Below, in pieces: positions 17,171 through 24,972 of a DNA stretch of 32,089 bases. Position 1 is the stretch's first letter, and each line of letters begins with the position of its first letter. Source of the stretch: Deltaproteobacteria bacterium. Its GTDB lineage: Bacteria > Desulfobacterota > G020345765. The notes under the pieces were generated by a model. The model searched no databases and was not told where the DNA came from. It worked only from the letters and a program-made list of their open reading frames with translations. The DNA lies in the NCBI GenBank assembly GCA_020345765.1, contig CP070770.1, forward strand, positions 3,082,115 to 3,114,203, given 5' to 3'. Position numbers and translations under genes: made by a program.

Positions 17171-17578
17171 ATGGCCGACGAGATATTGCTGGAAATAATT
17201 ACTCCCGAGGGGGTAGTAGTAAAAGAAAAGGTCGAGGAGGTTAAAGCTCCGGGCTCCCTGGGGGAGTTTGGTGTCCTTCCCGGGCACGATATTTTCATGA
17301 CCACCCTTAAGATCGGGATCATAAAATATCGCCAGAAAAAGGAGTTTAAATATCTGGCGGTAAATACTGGTTACGCCGAGGTGGGCGCAGACCGGTTTAC
17401 CGCTCTGGTAGAGACTGCTGAGCTTCCTTTTCAGATTGACCTTGAGCGGGCGAAGGCTGCCCGGGAAAGGGCACAGCAGAGGCTTAAGGACCGGGGCAGG
17501 GAAGATGTGGATTTTGCCCGGGCCGAAGCGGCGCTCCAACGGGCACTGACCCGGATAAAAGTTTCTCAGGGAGAATAA
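17171..17578 (+). CDS. atpC: F-type ATP synthase epsilon subunit
   Basis: 135 residues. The N-terminal beta-sandwich shows LLEIITPEGVVVKEKVEEVK and GSLGEFGVLPGHDIFMTTLK, the family signature, and YLAVNTGYAEVGADRFTALV. The C-terminal helical part (IDLERAKAARERAQQRLKDR, then AEAALQRALTRIKV) is present, so it can act as the inhibitory and coupling subunit of F1. It begins 3 bases after atpD and is the last gene of the pair; the next gene converges from the other strand after 10 bases. No clear terminator hairpin is visible between them. Confidence 0.97.
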   Translation: MADEILLEIITPEGVVVKEKVEEVKAPGSLGEFGVLPGHDIFMTTLKIGIIKYRQKKEFKYLAVNTGYAEVGADRFTALVETAELPFQIDLERAKAARERAQQRLKDRGREDVDFARAEAALQRALTRIKVSQGE

Positions 17579-17588
17579 TAAATAGCTT

Positions 17589-18149
17589 TTAATTCTTGGG
17601 GATTGCCTTTAGCTTAGTCTTTCCCGCCTCGATAACCACCTTAAAATCAACATCCTTACATTTGTATTTCTCTTTTATCTGAGTTGTCTGGTGCTGGAGG
17701 GTACTGGTCAATTTTTCCAGGGAGAGGCTGGAGGTATCCTCTTTACACTTTTTCTTGGCCTCGAGGTACTGTTGGTAAACATCCTGGAATCCTCCTGCCG
17801 GGGCCGCACGCCCTTCTTTATCACTCATACCGGGAGATGCAGGGGAGACAAGTTTTTGTTTAAGCTGGCTCCGGAACTTGTCCCGCTGATAGGTTCCTTC
17901 CTCGATCTGACGGACAATCCGGATCCAGTACTGTAAATAGGTGTTGTAGCGGGCGGTCAGGGCGCTCAGCCTGAACCTAAGCGCGGTATTACGGATGACC
18001 CGGGTGCTGAGAGTCCGGATGAAACGCTCGACATTCTCCCGCTTCTTGATGGGCTCGATCTTCTCCATCCCCATGAAATACTGCTCGTATTCGAATTTCA
18101 AATGGTTTATGTCGTTCTCCAGCCTGGATATATCTTCTTCGTCTCCCAT
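17589..18149 (-). CDS. Coiled-coil protein resembling the MXAN_5187 C-terminal domain
   Basis: 186 residues from the ATG at 18149 (GGGG 8 bases upstream; a TTG at 18155 is an alternative). It begins with acidic and helical sequence (EEDISRLENDINHLKFEYEQ), then ERFIRTLSTRVIRNTALRFR and YNTYLQYWIRIVRQIEEGTY. These segments match my memory of the MXAN_5187 C-terminal family, a delta-group protein of unknown role. The C-terminus ends with a short beta-like stretch, VDFKVVIEAGKTKLKAIPKN. There is no signal peptide or membrane helix, so it is cytoplasmic. It converges with atpC. The family assignment is from recall of motifs. Confidence 0.7.
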   Translation of the reverse strand: MGDEEDISRLENDINHLKFEYEQYFMGMEKIEPIKKRENVERFIRTLSTRVIRNTALRFRLSALTARYNTYLQYWIRIVRQIEEGTYQRDKFRSQLKQKLVSPASPGMSDKEGRAAPAGGFQDVYQQYLEAKKKCKEDTSSLSLEKLTSTLQHQTTQIKEKYKCKDVDFKVVIEAGKTKLKAIPKN

Positions 18150-18303
18150 CTCCAATTCCCCTTCTGCTTAAGATTTTCCTTTAAGTTACCAAAAAATACT
18201 CTTGAAGTAAAGGAAATCTTTACCTAGTAATTTGACATGAGGAAAAGATTTAGAATAAATTTTAATAGGCACAATGCAAGAAAAAATGAAAAATAAATTA
18301 ATA

Positions 18304-18336
18304 ATTGGGTTTTTGGATTTGGTCATTGGATTTTGA
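18304..18336. repeat. Degenerate GGATTTG-type short repeat
   Basis: The gap 18150-18322 is A/T-rich. At its hydrolase end it contains GGGTTTTTGGATTTGG, then TCATTGGATTTTG, which reads as imperfect repeats of a TTGGATTT unit. The run overlaps the last codons of the hydrolase gene. I see no promoter or hairpin of note in the rest of the gap. Confidence 0.45.
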
Positions 18337-19096
18337 TTGAAGTAAACCACTTGAGGGCGGATTCAATAACGCGGTTGTCAATTCGGAGCCGGTGCTCGGC
18401 TCCCTCAATGATCCGGATCTCCTTGGGCTCCCGGGCGAGTTGGTAAAGCACGTGAGCATCGGCGACATCGATTACCGAGTCTTGGCTGCCGTGAATTATC
18501 AGGATTGGCCGGGGGGAGATCGAGGCTACCCATCTGCGGGGGGCAATTTCCTTAAAACCCCTTCTCCACTGATCGAGTGATGGGGGGAATTCACTGTCCC
18601 GGATAATCCCGATCCGGCGGAATTCATTAATGAAGTCCGTAGCCATACCTTCATTTCCGAGAAACTCAAAGCTGGCCGGGGAGGCACAGGAGATGATGAA
18701 AGAGATCCGCTGATCTTGGGCAGCAGTATAGATGGCCACTGCCGCCCCACCGCTGAAGCCCATAACCGATAGGTGTTCACGGTTGATACCAGTGTGCTGC
18801 CAGAGGTAATCCACCGCTGCCTTTAAATCCTCGGCCCACCCGAGGATATCGAAATTGCCCTCGCTCTCCCCGGTTCCCCGGAAGTTAAAGATCATTACGA
18901 TAAATCCCTCAGCGCAGATCCTCTCTGCCAGGCCGGGATAACCGGGATCTTGGGGGTCGGAATTTCCTCTCGGAATACCATGGCAGAGGATCAATGCGGG
19001 AAGATTGGGATTCCCGTAGGACCCCGGAGTAAAGATCTCGCCCTTGATAGTTATTCTTTTTACCTTAAAGCTAATAGATTCCCTTTTTATTTCCAT
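18323..19096 (-). CDS. Alpha/beta hydrolase
   Basis: 257 residues from the ATG at 19096, which leaves a 10-base gap to the upstream gene. An earlier ATG at 19144 would overlap it by 38 bases, and neither start has a clear ribosome site. The fold markers are ALILCHGIPRG (oxyanion region), NFRGTGES, the nucleophile elbow GFSGG with Ser115, the acid Asp206 in HGSQDSV and His235 in GAEHRLR. All three triad residues are therefore present. It resembles serine aminopeptidase/acyl hydrolase proteins of the S33/DUF-type group with soluble cytoplasmic location. The substrate is unknown. It is downstream of a DUF6504 gene in a run of minus-strand genes with short gaps, so it is probably co-transcribed with nitroreductase and MFS genes. 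Confidence 0.9.
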   Translation of the reverse strand: MEIKRESISFKVKRITIKGEIFTPGSYGNPNLPALILCHGIPRGNSDPQDPGYPGLAERICAEGFIVMIFNFRGTGESEGNFDILGWAEDLKAAVDYLWQHTGINREHLSVMGFSGGAAVAIYTAAQDQRISFIISCASPASFEFLGNEGMATDFINEFRRIGIIRDSEFPPSLDQWRRGFKEIAPRRWVASISPRPILIIHGSQDSVIDVADAHVLYQLAREPKEIRIIEGAEHRLRIDNRVIESALKWFTSIKIQ

Positions 19097-19106
19097 GTGG
19101 TTAGGC

Positions 19107-19373
19107 TCACGGGAGGAGAAACCATTCCTCATTTTTTTCATCATAAAAGATAGTAAAGGTTTGATTACCTTCTGCCTCTATTTTGAAGTAAACCCTTCTC
19201 CCTTCCTCCGGGTTGATCCATTCCTGCTTCCATGAATCTACGATCCTTTCTATCGATAACTCATTTCCCTCAAGAATGAATGAGATCGGTCTCTCTTCGG
19301 CCTTATATCCGGAATAGGAGTGAACCCTTATTGGTTTGAGACTCCTTATCCTATTATTACTTTCTTCAACCAT
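19107..19373 (-). CDS. DUF6504 family protein
   Basis: 88 residues. The core PIRVHSYSGYKAEERPISFI, followed by IERIVDSWKQEWINPEEGRR and TIFYDEKNEEWFL, matches the small DUF6504 family: a few beta strands with an SYSGYKAEERP motif and a final Trp-rich strand. Function is not known. The gene starts 3 bases after the nitroreductase stop and ends 10 bases before the hydrolase, so it is in the same transcription unit. It has no signal peptide. Confidence 0.82.
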   Translation of the reverse strand: MVEESNNRIRSLKPIRVHSYSGYKAEERPISFILEGNELSIERIVDSWKQEWINPEEGRRVYFKIEAEGNQTFTIFYDEKNEEWFLLP

Positions 19374-19376
19374 AAC

Positions 19377-19910
19377 TTACTTTATTACCTTCATGACTTC
19401 GTTCTGGCTTCTTCTCGGCCTTGCTGTGGGACTCTCCTTTGAGTGTCCCAGGGCAATAATGGCCACCGGCCTCAAGCCCTGCGGAAGGTTGAGGACATTT
19501 CTTGCCTCTTCCTCATCGAATGCCCCGACACAGCAGGTGCCCAGTCCCAGGGCCGTTGCGGAAAGCATGATATTCTGGATGGCAATAGCGGTATCCTGGA
19601 GGCAGTAAAGCTCCCTACCTCTGTTTGCATATTTCGAGCCTGATCGGTCCGGATCAGCGCAGACCACGATATTCACCGGGGCCTCAGCCAGGAATTCCTG
19701 TCCGTAAGCCGCCTGGACTAATCCTCTTCTTATCTTCTTGCTCTTAACCACATAAAAGAACCAGGCCTGGAGGTTACCGGCCGAGGGGGAGAGGGTTGCC
19801 ATCTTCATGATCTTATCGATTACATCTTCCGGCAGTTCCCGGGTCGAGTCATAGCGGCGAATACTCCTCCTACTCTCAATTGCCTCCCAGAGACTCATCT
19901 CCTGCTTCAT
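19377..19910 (-). CDS. Nitroreductase family FMN protein
   Basis: 177 residues, a typical length for the family. The N-terminal ESRRSIRRYDSTRELPEDVI holds the FMN-phosphate contact Arg-Arg-Ser region, followed by ATLSPSAGNLQAWFFYVV. Later, AIQNIMLSATALGLGTCCVG is the conserved helix and FMN-binding glycine segment, and PVAIIALGHSKE is the C-terminal strand. It acts as a dimeric flavoprotein reducing nitro, quinone or similar substrates with NAD(P)H. A GGGG ribosome site lies 7 bases before the ATG. It begins 3 bases after the MFS transporter stop. The true substrate is not predictable. Confidence 0.95.
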   Translation of the reverse strand: MKQEMSLWEAIESRRSIRRYDSTRELPEDVIDKIMKMATLSPSAGNLQAWFFYVVKSKKIRRGLVQAAYGQEFLAEAPVNIVVCADPDRSGSKYANRGRELYCLQDTAIAIQNIMLSATALGLGTCCVGAFDEEEARNVLNLPQGLRPVAIIALGHSKESPTARPRRSQNEVMKVIK

Positions 19911-19913
19911 TTT

Positions 19914-21095
19914 TTATCCCCTTTCTTTAATCAATATCGTCATTAATCCAGCGGATATTAGCCCCAGGCCAGCGCCGAAACAGAAAGCGATGCCCGGCCC
20001 GAATAGCTGCCAGAGAAAACCCATCAGCAAGCTGGCGGGTAAAGCGGTAATCCCCACCGCGAAATTGTAAAGCCCATAGGCCGTCCCCAGCTTTTCCCGG
20101 GGAACCAGGTCCGCGACCAGAGCCTTCTCTGCTCCTTCGGTTAAACCAAAATAAATCCCGTAAACAGCGAATAACAGCCAGATATGGTAGGTCTTCGTGC
20201 AAGCAGCCAGTCCCAGATAGACCAGCCCATAAATGATCCAGCCGGCAATAATGACCTTCTTGCGCCCAATACGATCGGACATTATGCCCCCGGGCATCGA
20301 AACCGCACTCTTAACCACATGCAGAATGAGCCAGAGGAGAGGGATATGGGTGAGGGTAATCCCCTGTTCATTTGCCCGGATGATCAGGAAGGCATCACTG
20401 GAATTGCCCAGGGTGAAGACAATCATGATGAGCAGGAATGTCTTGAACCTACGATCAAAGGTTCTCAGGTTTAACTTCGGGGCAGGAGCGGAAGACTCTC
20501 GTAAATCCTTTTTCTCGGTAACAAACCATTTGATCAAAATCAGGGAAAATATTGCCGGGATTGCTGCCAGCAGGAAGATAGTCCGGTATTTACCTCCCAG
20601 GGTAGCAAGAAGAAAAAGAAGTATTAACGGCCCTACAACGGCCCCGAGATGATCCATCGCCCGCTGGAAGCCGAAGGCTCTTCCTGTCCAGGCAGGCTCG
20701 GTTGATTCCGCGATCAGGGCATCCCGCGGGGATGTCCTTGCCCCCTTACCGGTCCGGTCGAGAAACCGGATGATCAGGATGTGCCATCCCGAGGTTGCCA
20801 AGGCGATTATCGGTCTCGTTAAAGCAGAAACCGTGTATCCCCCCAGAACCAGAGACTTACGCTTCTTCAGCCTATCGGAAAGCCAGCCGGAAAAAGCCTT
20901 CAGGATGCTGGCAGTGCTCTCGGCTACCCCTTCGATTAAACCCACAAAGGCCGTCCCCACTCCCAGGATACTGGTCAGGAAAAGGGGAAGGAGGGGGTAG
21001 ATCATCTCGCTGCTTACATCGTTGAGGAAGCTGACCCACCCTAAGGTCCAGACATTTCTACTGATCCCCTCAGGCTGCAATCTTTCTTTATTCAT
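19914..21095 (-). CDS. Major facilitator superfamily transporter
   Basis: 393 residues with about 12 hydrophobic helices. The A-motif region reads GWLSDRLKKRKSLVLGGY, with GGIMSDRIGRKKVIIAGW as the second-half equivalent. LDRTGKGARTSPRDALIAES is a conserved cytosolic loop seen in a subgroup of MFS proteins near metal or drug efflux genes. The N-terminus is short (about 15 residues) before the first helix. It heads the run of nitroreductase, DUF6504 and hydrolase genes with 3-base gaps, so the transported compound may be a nitro- or quinone-like toxin or a metabolite handled by those enzymes; this is inference. Substrate unknown. Confidence 0.94.
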   Translation of the reverse strand: MNKERLQPEGISRNVWTLGWVSFLNDVSSEMIYPLLPLFLTSILGVGTAFVGLIEGVAESTASILKAFSGWLSDRLKKRKSLVLGGYTVSALTRPIIALATSGWHILIIRFLDRTGKGARTSPRDALIAESTEPAWTGRAFGFQRAMDHLGAVVGPLILLFLLATLGGKYRTIFLLAAIPAIFSLILIKWFVTEKKDLRESSAPAPKLNLRTFDRRFKTFLLIMIVFTLGNSSDAFLIIRANEQGITLTHIPLLWLILHVVKSAVSMPGGIMSDRIGRKKVIIAGWIIYGLVYLGLAACTKTYHIWLLFAVYGIYFGLTEGAEKALVADLVPREKLGTAYGLYNFAVGITALPASLLMGFLWQLFGPGIAFCFGAGLGLISAGLMTILIKERG

Positions 21096-21130
21096 TAAGG
21101 GAAGACCCTATTGCCAGTCTCTGAAAAGTA

Positions 21131-21346
21131 TTAGCGCTCGATCTCGATTTTCTCGACGCTCTCCACTTCCGGCTCCATCGAGATGAGCGCCGTGCTGGCT
21201 ATGGGAAGGTGGGATTCATAAAATTTTCCCTGGATTTCAAGGGCAATCTCATAGAATCCCTGGGAATTTATCCTAATCAGTCTTCCGTGTCCTCCCTTGA
21301 TCCCGACCGCCTCGTTATAAACCCTAACTACGCTTCCTGATTGCAT
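21131..21346 (-). CDS. Small hypothetical protein
   Basis: 71 residues. GGGGGAG sits 5 bases before the ATG, so it is likely translated. The sequence (VVRVYNEAVGIKGGHGRLIR, FYEIALEIQGKFYESHLPIA, then an acidic tail) looks like a small beta-barrel of SH3 or Tudor type. No cysteine or metal motif. I do not recognise a family. It lies 35 bases before the MFS gene on the same strand and may share its transcript. Confidence 0.7.
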   Translation of the reverse strand: MQSGSVVRVYNEAVGIKGGHGRLIRINSQGFYEIALEIQGKFYESHLPIASTALISMEPEVESVEKIEIER

Positions 21347-21415
21347 ACATTCTCCCCCTTCTGCCTAAAGGCGAATTATAGATTGGAAATTCCAAAATGC
21401 AACTGTCCTTCTCAA

Positions 21416-21443
21416 GGGATTGTTTCGTGGGGCTCGCAATGAC
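21416..21443. repeat. REP-like palindromic element fragment
   Basis: GGGATTGTTTCGTGG then GGCTCGCAATGAC has the form of the widespread bacterial element that reads GATTGCTTCG...CTCGCAATGAC, with the ATTG and CAAT arms complementary. It lies in the gap (21347-21465) between yjbQ and the 71-residue gene. This copy is degenerate. Confidence 0.5.
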
Positions 21444-21465
21444 ATTAAAATAAGGTCATTTATTA

Positions 21466-21858
21466 TTATCCCATTACCTTAACCAGGATTGTCCTTGACC
21501 TCGGCCCATCGAACTCGCAGAAAAAGACGGACTGCCAGGTCCCTAAGCTCAGCCTTCCACTATCTACCGGAACAATCTCGGAAGGACCGATAATGCTGGC
21601 CTTGATGTGGGCAGCAGAATTTCCCTCCCGGTGCTGGTAATTATCATCCAATGGGATATTCTTGTCCAGTTCCTTCAGAATGTCGCTTCTGACCGAGGGG
21701 TCGGCCCCCTCATTTATAGTTACGGCGGCGGTGGTATGGGGTACGAAGAGATAACATACTCCCTCGGTTACCCCGCTCTCCTTGACCATCTTTTCGATCC
21801 GGGAGGTAATGTCAAGCATCTCGATCCGGGAGTTAGTGCGGACGCTTAATTTCTTCAT
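21466..21858 (-). CDS. YjbQ family protein (UPF0047)
   Basis: 130 residues, normal length. The diagnostic motifs are FVPHTTAAVTINEGADPSVR (His and Asn/Glu near the active site), YQHREGNSAAHIKASIIGPS with a second histidine, and LGTWQSVFFCEFDGPRSR at the C-terminus. Family members are small trimeric proteins; E. coli YjbQ has thiamine-phosphate synthase side activity, but the true role is unsettled. It lies 77 bases after the radical SAM gene on the same strand. Confidence 0.95.
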   Translation of the reverse strand: MKKLSVRTNSRIEMLDITSRIEKMVKESGVTEGVCYLFVPHTTAAVTINEGADPSVRSDILKELDKNIPLDDNYQHREGNSAAHIKASIIGPSEIVPVDSGRLSLGTWQSVFFCEFDGPRSRTILVKVMG

Positions 21859-21935
21859 CAGGGATTTCCCTCCTAAGATGGCCTAACCGAGTTTTTTGGA
21901 TGATACCAGTAATCTCGCCCATACGCAATAGTTCG

Positions 21936-23690
21936 TTATATTACCTGTTCCTTTTCGACCGATGACCAACTACACACACCGCAGCGGGAACAATCTCCCG
22001 GCGCGCAAGGCGGAGAGAGGAGACCTTTCATTCCCCGCCGATATTCCTCGGATAAATACTCCTTTTCGATCCCGTGATCGATAAAATCCCAGGGGAGGAT
22101 CTCTGAATGCTCTATTTGTCGGTAAACATAAAAATCGGGTTGGGGTTCTGCTTCCCGCAGGGCACTGCGCCACCCATGCTGATGGGCAGCGAGCAGTATT
22201 TCCCCTGCCCTCCGGTCTCCCCGGGAGAGGAGTACCTGAAGATAGCTGGATCTCAGGGATTCGCTCTTTACCACCACATTCCCTTCTCCTTTGAGTCTCT
22301 TTTTTATGATCTCTAACTTCTCCCTGAGGGAAAGAATATCCTCAAGGCCGTGCCACTGAAAGGGAGTGGATGCTTTGGGGATAAAGGGATTGATACTCAG
22401 GGTCAAGGTCCCCAGTCGGCGGCTCCGGCCATATTTCAGGATCTGGCTTTTAATCATTCCGGCCAGAGCGACGATGGCATCGATATCCCGGGAGGTCTCC
22501 CCGGGGAGCCCAATCATAAAGTAGAGCTTGAGGTTAAAGATGTCATTCTTGATTATCTTTTCCACTGTCTTGAGGATCTGCTCGTCGGTAAAACCCTTAT
22601 TGATCACCTTTCTGAGTGTTTCGGAGCCGGTCTCCGGCGCCAGGGAGATCGTCTTATGCCCGCTTTTTTTCAGGTAAAGCAGGGTCTCTTCCGAGAGGAG
22701 GTCAAGTCTCAAGGAAGGAGCCGATACGTTGCTGCCCCGAGCAATTATTGAACTCATGACTTCCTCCAGTCCCGGGCTACCGGAGAACTGGGAGCTTATT
22801 AAACCGACCTTCACTTTTCTATCCTCAGGGATTACCTCTTTAACCCGCTCTGCCGGGTAGTTTCTCGGAGGCAGATAAACGTAGCTGTTGGCGCAGAAGC
22901 GACACCTCCAAGGACATCCGCGGCCGAGCTCCACCAGGAACATCCCCCCAAGCTCGGTAGCGGGAGTGGAGATCCGGGAATGAGCAGGATTAGTCTCAAG
23001 TTTCTTGATCAGTCTTCTTTTGATTTTCACCGGGGCTCCGTTTAGGGCCTCAAAACCGCTGATCGGACCATCGTCGTAATAGGAAGCCCGGTAGTTTCCG
23101 GGAGCGTAAACTCCTTCTAACCGGCCCAGCCGGGAGATAAGCTCCCCGCGGTGAAGGCCGGAACCGGAGTAACTTTTGTAAGTCTGCACGAGCTCGGGCA
23201 TGACCTCCTCGGCCTCCCCGACGATAAAAAGATCAATGAAATCGGCCAAAGGCTCGGGATTGAGGAAACAGGTAATTCCCCCGGCGATGATGAGGGGGTC
23301 GGAATCGTTTCGATCCTCTCGCTTTAAAGGGATCTTTGCCAGATCGAGGATCTTGAGCACATTCAGGAAGTCCTCCTCGTAAGAAATGGAGAATCCCAGG
23401 ATCTCAAACTCCCTCAGAGGTTGCTGGGATTCCAGAGAGAATATTTGGTAGCGGGATCGATAAAGCGCCTTTAAATCCTCCTTGTCGGGGAGGAAGGCCC
23501 GCTCGCAGAGTAAGGAGGGGTGCTGGTTAAGCAGGGAATAGACGGTCTGGAAGCCCAGACTGCTCATCCCCACCCAGTAGCGATTCGGATAAATCAAGGC
23601 GAAGGTAGTCTTGCCCCCCCGGGGCTTGAAGACTGTTCCTTCCTCCTGCTCAAGGAGTGATTTGGCCTTTTTCTTAAGTTTCCATGCCAT
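21936..23690 (-). CDS. B12-binding-type radical SAM protein (TIGR03960-like)
   Basis: 584 residues from the ATG at 23690. The N-terminal region (KTTFALIYPNRYWVGMSSLG, then FEILGFSISYEEDF, PLIIAGGITCFLNPEPLADF and LFIVGEAEEVMPELV) is a cobalamin-binding-type fold without the DxHxxG motif. The radical SAM domain has C259, C263 and C266 in GRGCPWRCRFC, LAPETGSETLRKVINKGFT and YFMIGLPGET. The C-terminus has a second cysteine cluster, CAPGDCSRCGVC. The arrangement matches the TIGR03960 family, often encoded near rRNA/tRNA processing genes and of unknown reaction. The start overlaps the preceding gene by 17 bases without a clear ribosome site. Confidence 0.87.
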   Translation of the reverse strand: MAWKLKKKAKSLLEQEEGTVFKPRGGKTTFALIYPNRYWVGMSSLGFQTVYSLLNQHPSLLCERAFLPDKEDLKALYRSRYQIFSLESQQPLREFEILGFSISYEEDFLNVLKILDLAKIPLKREDRNDSDPLIIAGGITCFLNPEPLADFIDLFIVGEAEEVMPELVQTYKSYSGSGLHRGELISRLGRLEGVYAPGNYRASYYDDGPISGFEALNGAPVKIKRRLIKKLETNPAHSRISTPATELGGMFLVELGRGCPWRCRFCANSYVYLPPRNYPAERVKEVIPEDRKVKVGLISSQFSGSPGLEEVMSSIIARGSNVSAPSLRLDLLSEETLLYLKKSGHKTISLAPETGSETLRKVINKGFTDEQILKTVEKIIKNDIFNLKLYFMIGLPGETSRDIDAIVALAGMIKSQILKYGRSRRLGTLTLSINPFIPKASTPFQWHGLEDILSLREKLEIIKKRLKGEGNVVVKSESLRSSYLQVLLSRGDRRAGEILLAAHQHGWRSALREAEPQPDFYVYRQIEHSEILPWDFIDHGIEKEYLSEEYRRGMKGLLSPPCAPGDCSRCGVCSWSSVEKEQVI

Positions 23691-24477
23691 AGTAGAGCTT
23701 GATAGGATCACCTTTGCCAAGAGATAGAGCTTGGGATGCATTCCCCTGATTCACCGAGATCTCCAGAAACCCGGAGCTCCCGAAGATGGCCAGAACCCCT
23801 CCCTTTTTGACCTCGGAATAATAACGGCTGATCCGGGAGAGCCTCCGGCCGCCGATAGTTATCTGACAGCCTTTGCCCCCAAAAAGGTCTCTGGTCCCCT
23901 CCTCGGTTATGTTTGAAATAAGGTTACCGAACCTGTCGATATGGATTATCTCTCCTTTTATCTCTCTTCCTTTTTTCCTTGGTCTTGGAATTCGGAGCCT
24001 CCGATATTTCTTAATTGGGCTTCCAAACTCCCGTGGATCGACTCCCCGGGTGAGGTAAGCGGCGACCGGGGCAAAGATATCACGGCCGTGGAAGGTGTCG
24101 CTTATTCGGGGAAGCAGGTATTTCGGCTCGGAAATTTCAGTAACCCTTTTGATTACACTAAACTCGGGGATAAGACTAAATGATCCGTTGTCGGGTCCAA
24201 CAAAATAATAATCTTCGGTCTCCATCAGGATCGGCTTCCGCTTGCTACCAACTCCGGGATCGACAATTACCAGATGCACACTACCCCGGGGAAAGAACCG
24301 ACAGGCTGCGGCAAGCACAAAGGCGGCCTCGAAGACATTATGAGCCTCAATCTCATGGGTGATATCAATGATTCGGACCTTGGGATTGATCCGGAGGATA
24401 ACACCCTTCAGTGCCCCCACATAGCCGTCTGCGAGACCAAAATCGGTGATCAGGGTTATTATTTGTGGATGAGACAT
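23674..24477 (-). CDS. SAM hydroxide adenosyltransferase (DUF62/chlorinase-fluorinase fold)
   Basis: 267 residues. The N-terminus LITDFGLADGYVGALKG is the family signature, followed by HEIEAHNVFEAAFVLAAA, IVDPGVGSKRKPI, VGPDNGSF and TFHGRDIFAPVAAYL. Asp73, Arg80 and His130 fit the Asp-Arg-His triad known in hydrolytic members that split S-adenosylmethionine into adenosine and methionine. The residues and spacing favour the hydroxide-type enzyme rather than a halogenase. The C-terminal beta-barrel is complete (HIDRFGNLISNI, LEISVNQGNASQ). It overlaps the radical SAM gene by 17 bases, so the two are co-translated. Confidence 0.93.
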   Translation of the reverse strand: MSHPQIITLITDFGLADGYVGALKGVILRINPKVRIIDITHEIEAHNVFEAAFVLAAACRFFPRGSVHLVIVDPGVGSKRKPILMETEDYYFVGPDNGSFSLIPEFSVIKRVTEISEPKYLLPRISDTFHGRDIFAPVAAYLTRGVDPREFGSPIKKYRRLRIPRPRKKGREIKGEIIHIDRFGNLISNITEEGTRDLFGGKGCQITIGGRRLSRISRYYSEVKKGGVLAIFGSSGFLEISVNQGNASQALSLGKGDPIKLYYGMET

Positions 24478-24558
24478 GGATGATTGCCTAATCAGGATAT
24501 GAGGAGAGACGGGAAGAAAGATAACAAATTAGCGAATAAGGTGTAAATTTGGCCCGGT

Positions 24559-24972
24559 TCAATAGTTTGATTCCAGATACCACTGTCCCTGAATAAACAA
24601 CCACTCCTGCTCCTGGATTTCCTTCCGCTCGATTACCGAAGGGAGCAGGAAAAATGTGCGTTTGACCTGGACTTTTGCCCGGGAATCGTTGTCCCGGAGC
24701 GTGACCTTGCCGATTTGGTAATCATTGATATTTAGCTGTTCCATCAGTGGTTCTACTTCCTCCAGGTATTTCTCCCTTTTGTCGGGCTTGACAAAGATAC
24801 TTGCCTCCTCCACCTTTTTCCAGCGGTAGAGGCGGTTGTAAGTCTCTGCCCGCTCCCGCAGGCTCGCTTCCCGGTCCTCCCGACAGCCTAAAAGAATGAC
24901 AGAGAGTAATGGTAGAAGGAACAGTAAAGATACCTTTATTAATGTCCCTTTATTTCTCAGATATTCCAGCAT
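24559..24972 (-). CDS. Small lipoprotein of unknown function
   Basis: 137 residues from the ATG at 24972. Residues 11-29 are hydrophobic and end in the lipobox VILLGC (Cys30), so it should be lipidated and membrane-anchored. The mature part is charged and short (ETYNRLYRWKKVEEASIFVK, then VQVKRTFFLLPSVIERKEIQ, EQEWLFIQGQWYLESNY), a pattern close to NTF2-like or SnoaL-type domains that end in a Trp-rich strand. AGGAGG directly abuts the ATG, which is poor spacing, so an upstream start at 25005 is possible. It overlaps the diguanylate cyclase gene by 23 bases, so the two are probably translated together and may be functionally linked. Confidence 0.78.
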   Translation of the reverse strand: MLEYLRNKGTLIKVSLLFLLPLLSVILLGCREDREASLRERAETYNRLYRWKKVEEASIFVKPDKREKYLEEVEPLMEQLNINDYQIGKVTLRDNDSRAKVQVKRTFFLLPSVIERKEIQEQEWLFIQGQWYLESNY

